64,000 bases of DNA from Tetracentron sinense (GCA_015143295.1 CM026565.1:13886041-13950040); one strand, 5' to 3'. Numbered from the stretch's first letter, positions 1-12,623 are shown. The notes: generated from the sequence alone by a model not told the origin. Made by a program: numbers and translations.

Positions 1-3000
1 GGTCGCTAGCCCAATTTGGGCACTGAGAGGCCAAAATCCACACCTGGAAACTATACTTCGGCCTAAACCTAAAAAAGTGCACCACATTCAAACTGGGGGT
101 CAGGTTTCGATGTCGTTTCTTCTAAAACGTGTATTTCGACCCAACCTAAGTGTGAGAATTCGTTTAAATGGAATCCGAGATCGCTCGCCCGATATGGGCA
201 CCGAGAGGCCGAAATCCATACTTAGAAACTATACTTCGGCCTAAACCTAAAAATGTGCACCAAATGTAAACCGCGGGTTGGATTTCGATGCGGATTCTTC
301 AAACGTGGGTATTTCGACCAAACCATTGTGTGGGAAATCATTTCGATAGAACTCGATTTCTTTTGCCCGATTTGGGTACAAGAGTCCTGAAATTTATACT
401 TAGAAAGTATACTTCGGCTTAAACCTACAAATGCGCACCAAATCCAAACCTGTGATCTGATTTCTTAGTCATTTTTTCTGACGCGTATATTCCGATCTAA
501 CCTAAGTGTGGGAATTAATTTCGATAAATCCGATGTCCTTTGCCTGATTAGTGCACCGTGAGGCCGAAATCCATATTTAGAAAGTAAATTTCCTCCTAAA
601 CATAAAAATGTGCACCACATCCAAACCAAGGGTCAGATTTCGATGCCGTTTCTTATAACGCATGTTTTTCGACCCAACCTAAGTGTGGGAATTCGATTTG
701 ATGGAATCCGAGGTCGTTTGCAAAATTTGGGCACCGAGAGGCTTGAAATCTAAAATTATACTTCGGCCTAAACCTACAAATGAGAACAAAATCAAAACCG
801 GTGGTCGGATTTCGATGACCATTTTTCTAACGCTTGTATTTTGACCCAACCTAAGTGTGGGAAATCGTTTCGATTGAATCCCTGATCGTTTGCCAGATTT
901 GGGCATAGAGAGGCTCGAAATTCGTACTTAGAAAGTATACCTCGGCCTAAACCTACAAACCCGCAAAAAATCCAAACCTGTGATCGCATTTCAATTTCAT
1001 TTCTTCTAACACGTGTATTTCGATGCAACCTAAGGGTGGAATTCGTTTCGATAGAATCCGAGGAAGTTTGGTCGATATGTGCACTGAGAGGCCGAAATCC
1101 TTACTTTGAAAATATTCTTCGTCCTAAACCTAAAAAAGTGCACCACATCCAAATTGGGGGTCTGATTTCGATGTCGTTTCTTCTAATGCGTGTATTCCGA
1201 TCCAACCTAAGTGTGGGAATTCATTTCGATAGAATACGAGGTCGTTTGCCCGATTAGTGCACCGTGAGGCCGAAATCCATATTTAGAAAGTAAATTTCGT
1301 CCTAAACCTAAAAATGTGCACCACATCCAAACCAGGGTCGGATTTCGATGCCGTTTCATATAACGCATGTTTTTCGACCCAACCTAAGTGTGGGAATTCG
1401 ATTTGATGGAATCCAAGGTCGTTTGCAAAATTTAGGCACCGAGAGGCTCGAAATCTATACTTAGAAAGTACTCTTCTCCCTAAACCTACAAATGAGAACA
1501 AAATCAAACCCGGTGGTCGGATTTCGATATTCTTTTTTCTAAAGCTTGTATTTCGAGCCAACCTAAGTGTGGGAAATCGTTTCGATTAAATCCCAGATCG
1601 TTTGCCAGATTTGGGCACCGAGAAGCTCGAAATTCGTACTTAGAAAGTAAACCTCGGCCTACACCAACAAACCCGCACAAAATCAAAACCTGTGATCGCA
1701 TTTCAATTTCATTTTTTTGATGCGTATATTTCTATCCAACCTAAGGGTGGAATTTGTTTCGATAGAATCCGAGGTCGTTAGCTCGATTTGTGCACCGAGA
1801 GACCGAAATCCATACTTATAAAATATACTTCGACCTAAACCTGAAGCAGTTCACTAAATCCAAACTGGGGGTCTGATTTCGATGCTGATTCTTCTAACGC
1901 GGGTATTTCGACCCAACCTTTGTGTGGGAAATCATTTCGATGGAATTCAAGGTCGTTTGCCCGATTTGGACATTGAGAGGCCCGAAATTGATACTTAGAA
2001 AGTTGACTTCGGCCTAAACCTACAAACGCGCAACAAATCCAAACCCATGATCGGATTCCGATGTCATTTGTTCTAACGTGTGTAATACGATCCAACCTAT
2101 GTGTAGAATTCATTTCTATACAATCTGAGCTCGTTTGCCCGATTTATGCACCGAGATGCCGAAATCCATACCTAGAAAGTATACTTTGTCCTAAACCTAA
2201 AAATTTGCACCACCTCCTAACCGGGGATTGGATTTCGATGTCATTTCTTCTAATGCCTGTATATCGACCAAACCTGGGTGTTGGAATTCGTTTTGATGTA
2301 ATCCGAGGTCGTTTCCCCGATTGGGTCGCCAAGAGGCTCGAAATTGATACTTAGGAAGTATACTTCGGCCTAAACCTACAAGTGAGAACAAAATCAAAAC
2401 CGGGGGTCGGATTTCGATGGCCATTTTTCTAACGCTTGTATTTCGACCCAACCTAAGTGTGGGAAATCGTTTCGATTGAATCCCAGATCGTTTTTGCCAG
2501 ATTTGGGCACCAAGAGGCTCGAAATTCGTACTCAGAAAGTATACCTCGGCCTAAACTTACAAACCCGCACAAAATCCAAACCTGTGATCGCATTTCAATT
2601 TTATTTCTTCTAACGCGTGTATTTCGATCCAACCTAAGGGTGGAATTCGTTTCGATAGAATCCGAGGACGTTTGCTCGATATGTGCACCGAGAGGCCGAA
2701 ATCCATACTTAGAAAATATTCTTCGTCCTAAACCTAAAAAAGTGCACCACATCCAAATCGGGGGTCTGATTTCGATGTCGTTTCTTCTAAAGCGTAAATT
2801 TTGACCCAACCTAAGTGTGGAAATTCGTTTCAACAGAATCCGAGGTCGGTAGTCCGATTTGGGCACCAAGAGGTCGAAATCCACACTTAAAAACTGTACT
2901 TCGGCCTAAACCTTAAAAAGTGCACCGCATCCAAACTGGGGGTCATGTTTCGATGTCGTTTCTTCTCACGCATGTATTTCAACCCAACCTAAGTGTGGGA

Positions 3001-6000
3001 ATTCGTTTCAATGGAATCCGAGGTTGCTAGCCCGATTTTGGCACCGAGAGGCCAAAATCCATACTTAGAAACTATACTTCGGCCTAAACCTAAAAAAGTG
3101 CACCAAATGCAAACCGCTTATTGGATTTCGATGACGATTCTTCTAACGCGGGTATTTCGACCCAACCATTGTGTAGGAAATCATTTCAATGGAACCCGAG
3201 GTCTTTCGCTCGATTTGGGCACGAGAGGCCCGAAATTCATACTTAGAAAGTAAACTTCGGCCTAAACCTACAAACGCGCACCAAATCCAAACCTGCGAAC
3301 GGATTTCGAAGTCATTTGTTCTAACGCGTGTATTCCGATCCAACCTAAGTGTGGGAATTCATTTCGATAGAACCCGAGGTCGTTTGCCCGATTAGAGCAC
3401 TGTGAGGCCGAAATCCATATTTAGAAAGTACATTTCGTCCTAAACATAAAAATGTGCACAATATCCAAACCAAGGGTCGGATTTCGATGCCGTTTCTTAT
3501 AACGCATGTTTTTCGACCCAACCTAAGTGTGGAAATTCGATTTGATGGAATCCAAGGTCGTTTGCAAAATTTAGGCACCGAGAGGCTCGAAATCTATACT
3601 TAGAAAGTATACTTCGCCCTAAACCTACAATTGAGAAGAAAATCAAAACTGGTGGTCGAATTCGATGGCAATTTTTCTAACGCTAGAATTTCGACCCAAC
3701 CTAAGTGTGGGAAAATGTTTCGATTGAATCCCATATCGTTTGCCAGATTTGAGCACCGAGAGGCTCGAAATTTGTACTTAGTAAGTATACCTCGGCCTAA
3801 ACAACCAAACCCGCACAAAATCAAAACCGGTGATCGCATTTCAATTTCATTTCTTCTGATGCGTATATTTCGATCCAACCAAGGGTTGAATTCGTTTCGA
3901 TAGAATCCGAGGTCGTTAGCTCGATTTGTGCACCAAGAGGCCGAAATCCGTTCTTAGGAAATATACTTCGACCTAAACCTCAAACAGTTCACAACATCCA
4001 AACTGGGGGTCTGATTTCGATGTCGCTTCTTCCAACGCGTGTATTTTGACCCAACCTAAGTCTGGGAATTCGTTTCAACAGAATCTGAGGTCGGTAGTCC
4101 GATTTGGGCACCAAGAAGCCGAAATCCACACTTAGAAACTATACTTCGGCCTAAACCGAAAAAACTGCACCAAAGGCAAACCGCGGGTTGGATTTCGATG
4201 CCGATTCTTCTAACACGGGTATTTCGACCCAACCTTTGTGTGGGAAATCATTTCGATGGAATCCGAGGTCGTTTGCCCGATTTGGGCATCGAGAGGCCCG
4301 AAATTCATACTTAGAAAGTATACTTCGGACGAAACATACAAACGCGCACCAAATCCAAACCCATGATCGGATTCCGATGTCATTTGTTCTAACGTGACAA
4401 ATTCGATCCAACCTATGTGTAGAATTCATTTTGTTAGACTCCGAGGTCGTTTGCCAGATTTATGCACCGAGGGGCCAAAATCCATACTTAGAAAGTATAC
4501 TTTGTCCTAAACCTAAAAATGTGCACCACATCTAAACCAATGGTCAGATTTTGATGCCGTTTCTTATAACGCATGTTTTTCGACCCAACCTAAGTGTGGA
4601 AATTCGATTTGATGGTATCCAAGGTCGTTTGCAAAATTTAGGCACCAAGAGGTTCGAAATCAATACTCAGAAAGTATACTTCGGCCTAAACCTACAAATG
4701 AGAGGAAAATCAAAACCGGTGGTCGAATTTCGATGGCCATTTTTCTAACGCTTGTATTTCTACCCAACCTAAGTGTGGGAAATTGTTTCGATTGAATCCC
4801 AAATCATATTTGCCAGATTTGGGCACCGAGAGGCTAAAAATTTGTACTTAGAAAGTATACCTAGGCCTAAACCTACAAACCCGCACAAAATCGAAACCGG
4901 TGATCGCATTTCAATTTCATTTCTTCTAATGCATATATTTCGATCCAACCGAAGGGTGGAATTTCTTTCGATAGAATCCGAGGACGTTTGCTCGATATGT
5001 GCACCGAGAGGCCGAAATCCATACTTAGAAAATATTCTTCGCCCTAAACCTAAAAAAGTGCACCACATCCAAATCAGGGGTCTGATTTCGATGTCGTTTC
5101 TTCTAATGCATGTATTTTCACCCAACCTAAGTGTGGGAATTCATTTCAACAGAATCCGAGGTCGCTAGTCCGATTTGGGCACCAAGAGACCGAAATCCAC
5201 ACTTAGAAACTATACTTCGGCCTAAACCTAAAAAAGTGGACCACATCCAAACTGGGGGTCATGTTTCGATGTCGTTCCTTTTCACCCGTGTATTACGACC
5301 CAACCTAAGTGTGGGAATTCGTTTCAATGGAATCCGAGGTCACTAGCACGATTTGGGCACCGAGAGGCCGAAATCCATACTTAGAAACTATACTTTCGCC
5401 TAAACCTAAAAAAGTGCACCAAATACAAACCACTTATTGGATTTCGATGATGATTCTTCTAACGCAAGTATTTCGACCCAGCCATTGTGTAGGAAATCAT
5501 TTCAATGGAACCCGAGGGCTTTCGCTCGATTTGGGCACGAGAGGCCCGAAATTCATACTTAAAAGTATACTTTGGCCTAAACCAACAAACGCGCACCAAA
5601 TCCAAACCTGTGAACGGATTTCAAAGTCATTTGTTCTAACGCGTGTATTTCGTTCCAACCTAAGTGTGGGAATATTCATTGCCATTGAATACGGGGTCTT
5701 TTGCCCGATTAGTGCACCCTGAGGCCGAAATCCATATTTAGAAAGTATATTTCGTCCTAAACCTATATATGTGCACCACATCCAAACCAAGGGTTGAATT
5801 TCGATGCCGTTTCTTATAACGCATGTTTTTCGACCCAACCTAAGTGTGGGAATTCGATTTGATGGAATCCAAGGTCGTTTGCAAAATTTACGCACCGAGA
5901 GGCTCGAAATCTGTACTTAGAAAGTATACTTTGGCCTAATCCTACAAATGAGAAGAAATCAAAACCGGTGGTCGAATTTCGATAGCCATTTTTCTAACGC

Positions 6001-7350
6001 TTGTATTTCAACCCAACCTAAGTGTGGGAAATCGTTTAGATTGAATCCCAGATCATTTGCCAGATTTGGGCACAGAGAGGCTCGAAATTCGTAATTAGAA
6101 AGTATACCTCGGCCTAAACCTACAAACCCGAACAAAATCAAAACCGGTGATCGCATTTCAATTTCATTTCTTCTAATGCGTATATTTCGATGCAACCTAA
6201 GGGTGGAATTCGTTTCGATAGAATCCGAGGATGTTTGGTCGATATGTGCACCGAGAGGCCAAAATCCATACTTAGAAAATATTCTTCATCCTAAACCTAA
6301 AAAAGTGCACCACATCCAAATCGGGGGTCTGATTTCGATGTCGTTTCTTCTAATGCGTGTATTCCGATCCAACCTAAGTGTGGGAATTCATTTCGATAGA
6401 ATATGAGGTCGTTTGCCCGATTAGTGCACCGTGAGGCCGAAATCAATATTTAGAAAGTATATTTCGTCCTAAACCTAAATTGTGCACCACATCCAAACCA
6501 AGGGTCGGATTTAATTGCTGTTTCTTATAACGTGTGTTTTTCGACCCAACCTAAGTGTGGAAATTCGATTTGATGGAATCCAAGGTCGTTTGCAAAATTT
6601 AGGCACCGAGAGGTTCGAAATCTATACTTAGAAATTATACTTCGGCCTAAACCTACAAATGAGAAGAAAATCAATACCGATGGTCGAATTTCGATGGCCA
6701 TTTTTGTAACGCTTGTATTTCGACCCAACCTAAGTGTGGGAAATCGTTTCAATTGAATCCCAGATCGTTTGCCAAATTTGGGCACAGAGAGGCTCGAAAT
6801 TCGTAATTATAAAGTATACCTCGGCCTAAACCTACAAACCCGCACAAAATCAAAACCGGTGATCGCATTTCAATTTCATCTCTTCTAATACGTATATTTT
6901 GATCCAACCTATGGGTGGAATTCGTTTCGATAGAATCCGAGGTCGTTAGCTCGATTTGTGCACCGAGAGGCCGAAATCCATATTAGAAAATATACTTAGA
7001 CCTAAACCTCAAACAGTTCACCACATCCAAACTGGGGGTCTGATTTCGATGTCGCTTCTTCCAACGCATGTATTTTGACCCAACCTAATTGTGGGAATTT
7101 GTTTCAATGGAATCCGAGGTCGCTAGCCCAATTTGGGCATCGAGAGGCCGAAATCCATACTTAGAAACTATACTTCAGCCGAAACCTAAAAAAGTGCACC
7201 AAAGGCAAACCGCGGGTTGGATTTCGATGCCGATTCTTCTAACGCGGGTATTTCGACCCATCCTTTGTGTGGGAAATCATTTCGAGGGAATCCGAGGTCA
7301 TTTGCCTGATTTGGGCCGCGAGAAGCCCGAAATTCATACTTAGAATGTGT
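1..7350. repeat. ~178-bp satellite array with higher-order repeats
   Basis: About 41 head-to-tail monomers of roughly 178 bp fill this stretch. The anchor CCTAAGTGTGGG or a close variant recurs near 145, 323, 501, 678, 850, 1029, 1206, 1383, 1562 and 1740, and so on to the end. Neighbouring monomers differ strongly, but types recur in order. Using the variable segment around the second GATTTCGATG box, I can label types P (TTCTTATAACGCATG), Q (CCATTTTTCTAACG), R (TTTCAATTTCATTTC), S, W, T and U. The series S-W-T-U-P-Q-R-S-T-U-P-Q-R, 13 monomers or about 2.3 kb, starts near 2,640 and again near 4,955. Shorter P-Q-R-S blocks occur at about 600-1,300 and 5,760-6,470. The array continues beyond the left edge of the window. 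There is no gene here: the open frames are by-products of the repeat. Monomer size and hierarchy fit a plant centromeric, pericentromeric or subtelomeric satellite; which one cannot be told from sequence. Confidence 0.95.
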
Positions 7351-7362
7351 ACTTCTCGAAAT

Positions 7363-7482
7363 TTGATCCCAGTTTGGATGTGGGGCACTTTTTTAGGTTT
7401 AGGACGAAGTATTCTTTATAAGTATGGATTTCGGCTTCTCGTTGCGCATATTGGGCAAACGACCTCGGATTCCATCGAAATC
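7363..7482 (-). repeat. Inverted satellite monomer at the array edge
   Basis: The sequence here is the reverse complement of the satellite monomer. It reads CCCAGTTTGGATGTGG, then TTTTTTAGGTTTAGGACGAA, AAGTATGGATTTCGGC and CAAACGACCTCGGATTCCAT, in the order expected for a minus-strand copy. The direct array breaks off around 7,350, so the two orientations meet within about 15 bp. The LINE begins directly after it. About two-thirds of a monomer is present. Confidence 0.9.
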
Positions 7483-7489
7483 AAAGTGT

Positions 7490-8620
7490 GCTGCACTTTT
7501 CAACCTTCCCATTTTGGTGAATAGTCTGTTTCTTGGGAAAGAAGGTCCCCCTTATCAGTTTGACTTGGGGAATACTAAAGATGGGATGGGAGTCGAGGAC
7601 AATGAGGTGTCCAAATCTCTTGACCTTGGGCCTGTCGCAAATGTCCTTGAAACGAGTGGGTTCAGGCAGATGGCTGCCTCAGAAGAATTTTTTGCAGCAG
7701 GGGTAGGTGGTGTTACACTTCCTTCTGCTGGCTCATCTGGAGCTCATGCTGAGATTGCGTGGAATGGTGGCACTTCATCCCAAAGGAGTAGATCTCCTCC
7801 TCTGGTGATTGAGGGCCCCCCTCCGGCAGCTTGGTCAAATCTGTTCCATTCGATCAAAGGTAAAAAAGCTTAGAGAGCCTTAGAGTTCATGCAACCCAAT
7901 ATTGTTGATGGAAAGCTGGTGTTTGAGAGAACTAACGAAGAACTTGATGCTAATTCCGAAGAGTGGAAGTTCTCTTTGGTGGGTTTTTTTGTTGGGCCTA
8001 AACCCCCATTTCTTACAACTAAGCGTACGCTTGAAAATCTTTGGAGAGTGCGCGGTCATATGGAGGTATTTTCACTTGATTCGGGACTTTTTGTATTCAA
8101 GCTAAATTGCAAGGAGGATAAGCACCGTATTCTAGAGGGTGGCCCATGGAGGGTCAGGAATTCCTTGCTTGTTCTTAAAGAGTGGGACAGAACTGTCAGG
8201 TTGGGGAAAGTGGAGTTCTCCTCTATGCCAATCTGGGTTAAGGTGCTAGACCCACCACTTTTCATGTGGAAGGCATCCTATCTAAGCGCCATTGGCAGTA
8301 TGATAGGGAAGCCAATCTACCTTCTGAGGTTGTTATCCAGATAATGGGCAACGGGGAATATCAGCTCCAACTTCAATATGACTGGAAACCTATGAGGTGC
8401 TCGCAGTGCATGGTATTTCACCATGGTGATAAGTCCTGTCCTAAAAACAAAGGTCAACAGCCAACCAGTGATTAGAGGCAGACGTAAAAGCAGAAGCCGA
8501 TCTAAATGGCCGTGCCAAGGCAGCAGTACCGGTCAGTGCCGCTATAAACCACTGATCCGGGGGTTCAAGAGGATAGTACTAAGACTCATGAGCAAGCTGC
8601 ACCTGATGTTAGGGAAGACC
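7490..8620 (+). pseudogene. LINE ORF1, 5' part (DUF4283 + zinc knuckle)
   Basis: In LINEs this ORF encodes the RNA-binding protein of the retrotransposition particle. One frame stays readable from about 7,490 to 8,344, broken by a TAG at 7,871-7,873. After a low-complexity, Pro/Ser-rich leader comes a DUF4283 domain at about 7,920-8,280 (key stretches WKFSLVGFFVG, LENLWRVRG and LEGGPWRV). Near 8,270-8,340 the reading shifts to the next frame, which continues to 8,475 and holds the zinc knuckle RCSQCMVFHHGDKSC, a CX2CX4HX4C motif at about 8,398-8,440. Downstream sequence is ORF1-like but closed, and is cut at 8,624 by the solo LTR. It is a decayed ORF1; the family assignment is firm. Confidence 0.85.
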
Positions 8621-9484
8621 CCATTGTAATGCCCCAAAATCCCCCTTAGGAGTTACGAGGCTTTGGCGACGTCACTTACACTTAAAATCATCTGCAAAGA
8701 GTATACAAGACATGCTAAATAGTGAACTGAAAATTTCTTTAATAACTTGACTGTATTTCATGTTTAATCATTTACAATAATTGGATATAAACTAAGACAT
8801 ATACATAAAATCCTTAACATGAGTTACCAACTCAAACTGATACAAATATCCCCATAAATAAAACCCAAAATACATGTCTCTCCCTCTACATCACTCAACC
8901 ATAAGGTCATATGTCAAGACCCCTATCATCCTCAAGAACATCCCAAGAAGGTTCCTGCCCTCCATAATCCATCTCAATCTAATGTCCTGGGATACAATGT
9001 TGAATGAACCTGCCGACATAAAATGTACGGCTGAGCATGGAATACTCAGCGTCTACAAACTACTAACTAACCATGTTATGAACTTCATTTTACATATGTA
9101 TTAAAGTAGTTCACAATCTAAATAGCATAATCAATAATAATAATCAGAGTACGGAAGCATAATACTATTTTATAAGCCTTGATTCTTGTCTTGATCTTTG
9201 ACTAGTGGAACTCATTTTGCCTTGTCTTGCCCTTGAGCGAATCATAATATTCTTGTCTTAGTTCTTGTCGTGTCAGGTTCATCATTGTTCATCTTTTCTT
9301 ATCATGTGTACATTGCGTGTCTAGTTCATGCTTGTTTTATCTCATTCTTGCGTAGATCATGCTTGTCTCCTCTTATTCTCCGTGTATCATGGTTGTCATG
9401 TCTAGTTCGTGCTTGTCTTGTTCATTTCATGTTTACCTGATATTTCTTGTATCGTTTTTCTTGTCTTGTGTTGTTCTTGCTTTG

Positions 9485-10035
9485 AGACAAATGCCAGTAC
9501 CCGTACCTGGTCATAGTATACTTGCATCATCTCTTGTATTCTCGTTAACTTGCTTGTGAGTTTCTTATGATCTTGCTTGCTTGGAAACAGATGATAGTGC
9601 CCGTACCTGGTCATAGTACATTAGCACACTTTATTTCTTGACTCAGAAACCTATACCAGTGCCCGTACTTGGTCATAGTACACTGGCATACTTTCATATT
9701 TGGAGACAGACACTAGTACCCGTACCTGGTCATTGTATACTAAGTATCCTCTCATGCTTGTCACTGATGTTAATGTCCGTACCTGGTCATAGTACATTAA
9801 CATAATTTATTTCTTGTCTTGGAAACAGATGACAGTGTCCGTACCTGGTCATAGTACACTGGCATCCTTTCATTCTTGTCTTGGAAACAGATGACAGTGC
9901 CCGTACCTGGTCATAGTACACTGACATCCTTTCATATTCTTGCTTGTGAAGTTTCTTCTCATTTCTTGTGCATTTGTCTTGTCTTGGAAACATATGTTAG
10001 TGCCCGTACCTGGTCATAGTACACTAACATACTTC
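9485..10035. repeat. Tandem hairpin array in the solo LTR (conserved loop, covarying stems)
   Basis: Eight repeats share the core CCCGTACCTGGTCATAGTA or a one-base variant, near 9,499, 9,599, 9,664, 9,719, 9,777, 9,838, 9,900 and 10,002. The flanks of each core pair with each other and change together. Stems include ATGTTAATG/CATTAACAT (about 9,767-9,804), ATGTTAGTG/CACTAACAT (about 9,992-10,029), ATACCAGTG/CACTGGCAT (about 9,653-9,690), GATGACAGTG/CACTGACATC (about 9,890-9,928) and ATGCCAGTA/TACTTGCAT (about 9,491-9,527). An inner GTAC/GTAC pair lies within the core. Spacing is uneven (50-100 bp). It is not a CRISPR: the host is a plant, spacing varies and the repeats are hairpins. Confidence 0.9.
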
Positions 10036-10904
10036 CTTATTCTTGTTTGTGAGTTATACTTGTTCTTGATCTTAGAATCATGTTTGTTCTTGGTTTATTA
10101 TACTCGTGTTGGTCATGGGAAATCATGCTTGTTCGTGTTCTTGGGAATTCATATTTATTCTTGATCTTACGAGAATCATGTTTCATTCGTGTTCTTGGGG
10201 AGTCAAGTTTGATCATGGCCTTGAAACATTGTTTTTGTCCTTTGTTCGTGGTAACTCATACTTTGTTTGATCTTGGGAAATCATGTTTGAGTGGCATCAT
10301 ACATGAGAGAATGTCAAACACATAGGAGTGGGTGTGTGCATATGCTTGGTGTACAGTTAAGGAAAACAAGGAATCATACAAGTCCTCATGCATAATGAGG
10401 GAAAACTAATAAGTCATCGAAATACATATGCAATTTAGGGAAAAAAAGGAAATCTTATCAATACACCATACATAGCATTCATTTTACAAATACAAGGCCA
10501 TATGCCATAGATCAACCAAAAACATTCATCCACCCTAGATCTAACATGATTTTATTTGTGAGCTTTGCACAAAATGGAGAGTGAGTAAAATGTTCTACTC
10601 TGTCATCATTACCCATCCATTCCTCCTTAATATCAAGAATTTCTAACTCGCCATTTAGAGAGTGCATTCACATTCTCTTTGTCTAAACCCTTTCCTTTCA
10701 TCTTATTTAAACAAAGTCATGCATCAAAACTTAATTTGCATAGAGGAATCATAACTAAGTTCTCCTTCAATCATACTAGAAATCATTGAAGAATCATCAC
10801 ATGAAATAGTAGAGTGTTATACCTTAAGGAGATCAAATCTCCACTTGAGGATGCCTTGGACCCAAGATCCAAGCTTGAATGGCATTGGAAAAACATTTCT
10901 GGGT

Positions 10905-11020
10905 GATCTCGCTCGAGTGGGCCTCCATCTCGCTCGAGCGGGTTGCTCCCGGTACTCAAAAACAGCATTTTGGTCAATCTTGCTCGAGCAGGTTTGGATC
11001 TCGCTCGAGCGAGTTTGTCT
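10905..11020. repeat. Palindrome array CGCTCGAGCG in the solo LTR
   Basis: Four palindromes centred on GCTCGAGC or a near variant stand about 25-60 bp apart: CTCGCTCGAGTGGG, CTCGCTCGAGCGGG, CTTGCTCGAGCAGG and CTCGCTCGAGCGAG. In the third copy the outer C/G pair is replaced by T/A on both arms. The array sits immediately before the conserved block TTTTGGCCATAACATTTGAC. That is the position of the unlike palindrome arrays at 19,895-20,090 and 54,750-55,200 in the two related LTRs. Confidence 0.88.
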
Positions 11021-12185
11021 GCAAAAACGTCCCTTGGCATTTTGGCCATAACATTTGACTCGGTAGTTAGATTTTGACAATTCAACTTGCGTTGGATTCG
11101 TCTTTCGAAGAGGAACAACTTTCATGTTTTATATAACTCTTAATTTTGAGTTTACTTTTCCAAAAATGGCTCTAAAGCCGACTGATCTGCAAATAGGTTT
11201 CGTCAACCCATACTGCAGTAGATCTGATTTTGGAAATCGGGAGTTTGACTTAACCCCGACTCAAAATCTGGAAAAATGGTAAACATGAACTCGAAGAGGC
11301 TTCTAATACCTTTCCAAAAATTCAATACTCACTCAATTCCGAACAACGATGACTAAACTAGAGCCCTTTAAAGTTGAGGTAAATGCCGAAACATACCTTT
11401 TCAACACCCAGAACTCTTCGAGTGTTTTCACACTCTTTTCCCTTGGGTCCAACACCATACTCACATGTCATAAATCGTTCTCCATAGGTTTTTAACCCAC
11501 CTCAATGATCAAGAAATTCACACCGAAATGCATGAGAGGTTCCGGCCTCTTTATGCCTCATGCACTAGCACTATTCACCTACAACCCATTTAAACACTTA
11601 GAGTATCTTTATATTTTCTTTTGAGATTCAAAACACACACCTACAATCCTCACTTAACTCCACACGCTAACTAGAACAAAATGGACCATCCTACCAAGAA
11701 CAAAATGTAAAGGCCTTAAGCCTTTACACACACCACACAAGGCACTATCCACACACTAGTCATGGCACTATTCTCGGCCTAGGGAACTCGGTTCCGGGTT
11801 TCTACATACATACTAAGGGTATTTTCATAACCCATCCACCTCAAATCCAACCCCTATTCCATTCTCATAACTCCTGACCCTAGGTTCTTAAAACAACTAA
11901 GGTAACCCATTGGGCACAACCCAAATGCATGGGAGGCCCCGGCCGCTACAAAATCGCTCAAATTGAAACTTAGAGTGTATAAACTCTTGCATGTATTCCC
12001 AAAACACCTTACACCTCTTGATTCATACACCGACTCCCATCACTCTCAAGCCATGAGGAAACCCTCACTCTCATTAACCAAACCCAACTTATAATAAAGG
12101 CCTTTGGCCCTTCCAATGCTAGTGCCCTCGACACTATTCACTCACATGAACAGTGCTTGTAGAAAATCCGGGGCTCTACACCCAT

Positions 12186-12580
12186 TGTCGATAAGCCCCC
12201 TGTGGAGGATGCAGTGGTAAGAGAGGATGGTATTAACACTGTGGGGATACCTAGCACAGGAGCCAGCGCTAACTAGGAGACTGTCAAAAAGCGGAGAGCT
12301 CGTCGTGCCGAGTCTTCTGTCCAAGAAGGCATTCAGAACAGCCCGAATAAGTTTGAGTTGCTGCCAACTTCGGACAATGAAGAGCTTGGCCATGACCGAA
12401 ATAGATTTACTCGCAAGCTGACTCCGTATCGAGAGAGACAAATTGCGACAAAAAATGGAGATGTTAGCCAGGGATCGGGTAGGGCTGTGAATGGTGTGAA
12501 GCATCATGTGAGCAACCCCAAAAGGTGTTTTGAGAAAAGCCCTACCCCGGTGCATATTGAACCGGGATTGGGTCCTAGGT
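12186..12580 (+). pseudogene. LINE ORF1, 3' part
   Basis: This is the continuation of ORF1 on the far side of the solo LTR. Readable peptides include the run NKFELLPTSDNEELGHDRN just before 12,420, which resembles the conserved ORF1 tail of plant L1-like elements (F-x-x-L plus acidic residues). The stretch runs to about 12,580, 40 bases before the ORF2 start. Several stops break it. The basic, low-complexity composition is usual for this part of the protein. Confidence 0.65.
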
Positions 12581-12623
12581 AGATTGGTTTTTGGGTGTGT
12601 GGTCTCCCTATCTTTAGTGTGTA

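Larger units (their letters stand above)
8625..12180 (-). mobile_element. Solo LTR of a long-LTR Ty3/gypsy family, inserted in LINE ORF1
   Basis: The segment begins TGTAATGCCCC and ends GGGGCTCTACA, and is flanked on both sides by CCCAT (8,620-8,624 and 12,181-12,185), a perfect 5-bp target duplication. No gag or pol is inside. It aligns in blocks with the LTRs of the element at 52,893-63,017: the outer edge with CTTAGGAGTTACGAGG, a block near 9,010-9,055 with ACGGCTGAGCATGGAATAC, a block near 11,035-11,105 with TTTTGGCCATAACATTTGAC and CAACTTGCGTTGGATTCG, and the terminal CCGGGGCTCTACA. Orientation matches that minus-strand element. A solo LTR of 3,556 bp is long. Two internal arrays are listed separately. 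It is younger than the LINE it interrupts. Confidence 0.9.

Noticed and set aside
679-7343. Dozens of 60-150-codon open frames in the satellite region
   Set aside because: They follow the 178-bp repeat, shift frame with each unit, occur on both strands and resemble each other only because the DNA repeats.
9485-10035. CRISPR-like repeat spacing
   Set aside because: Plant DNA, uneven spacing, repeats are hairpins with covarying arms, and no cas genes are present.
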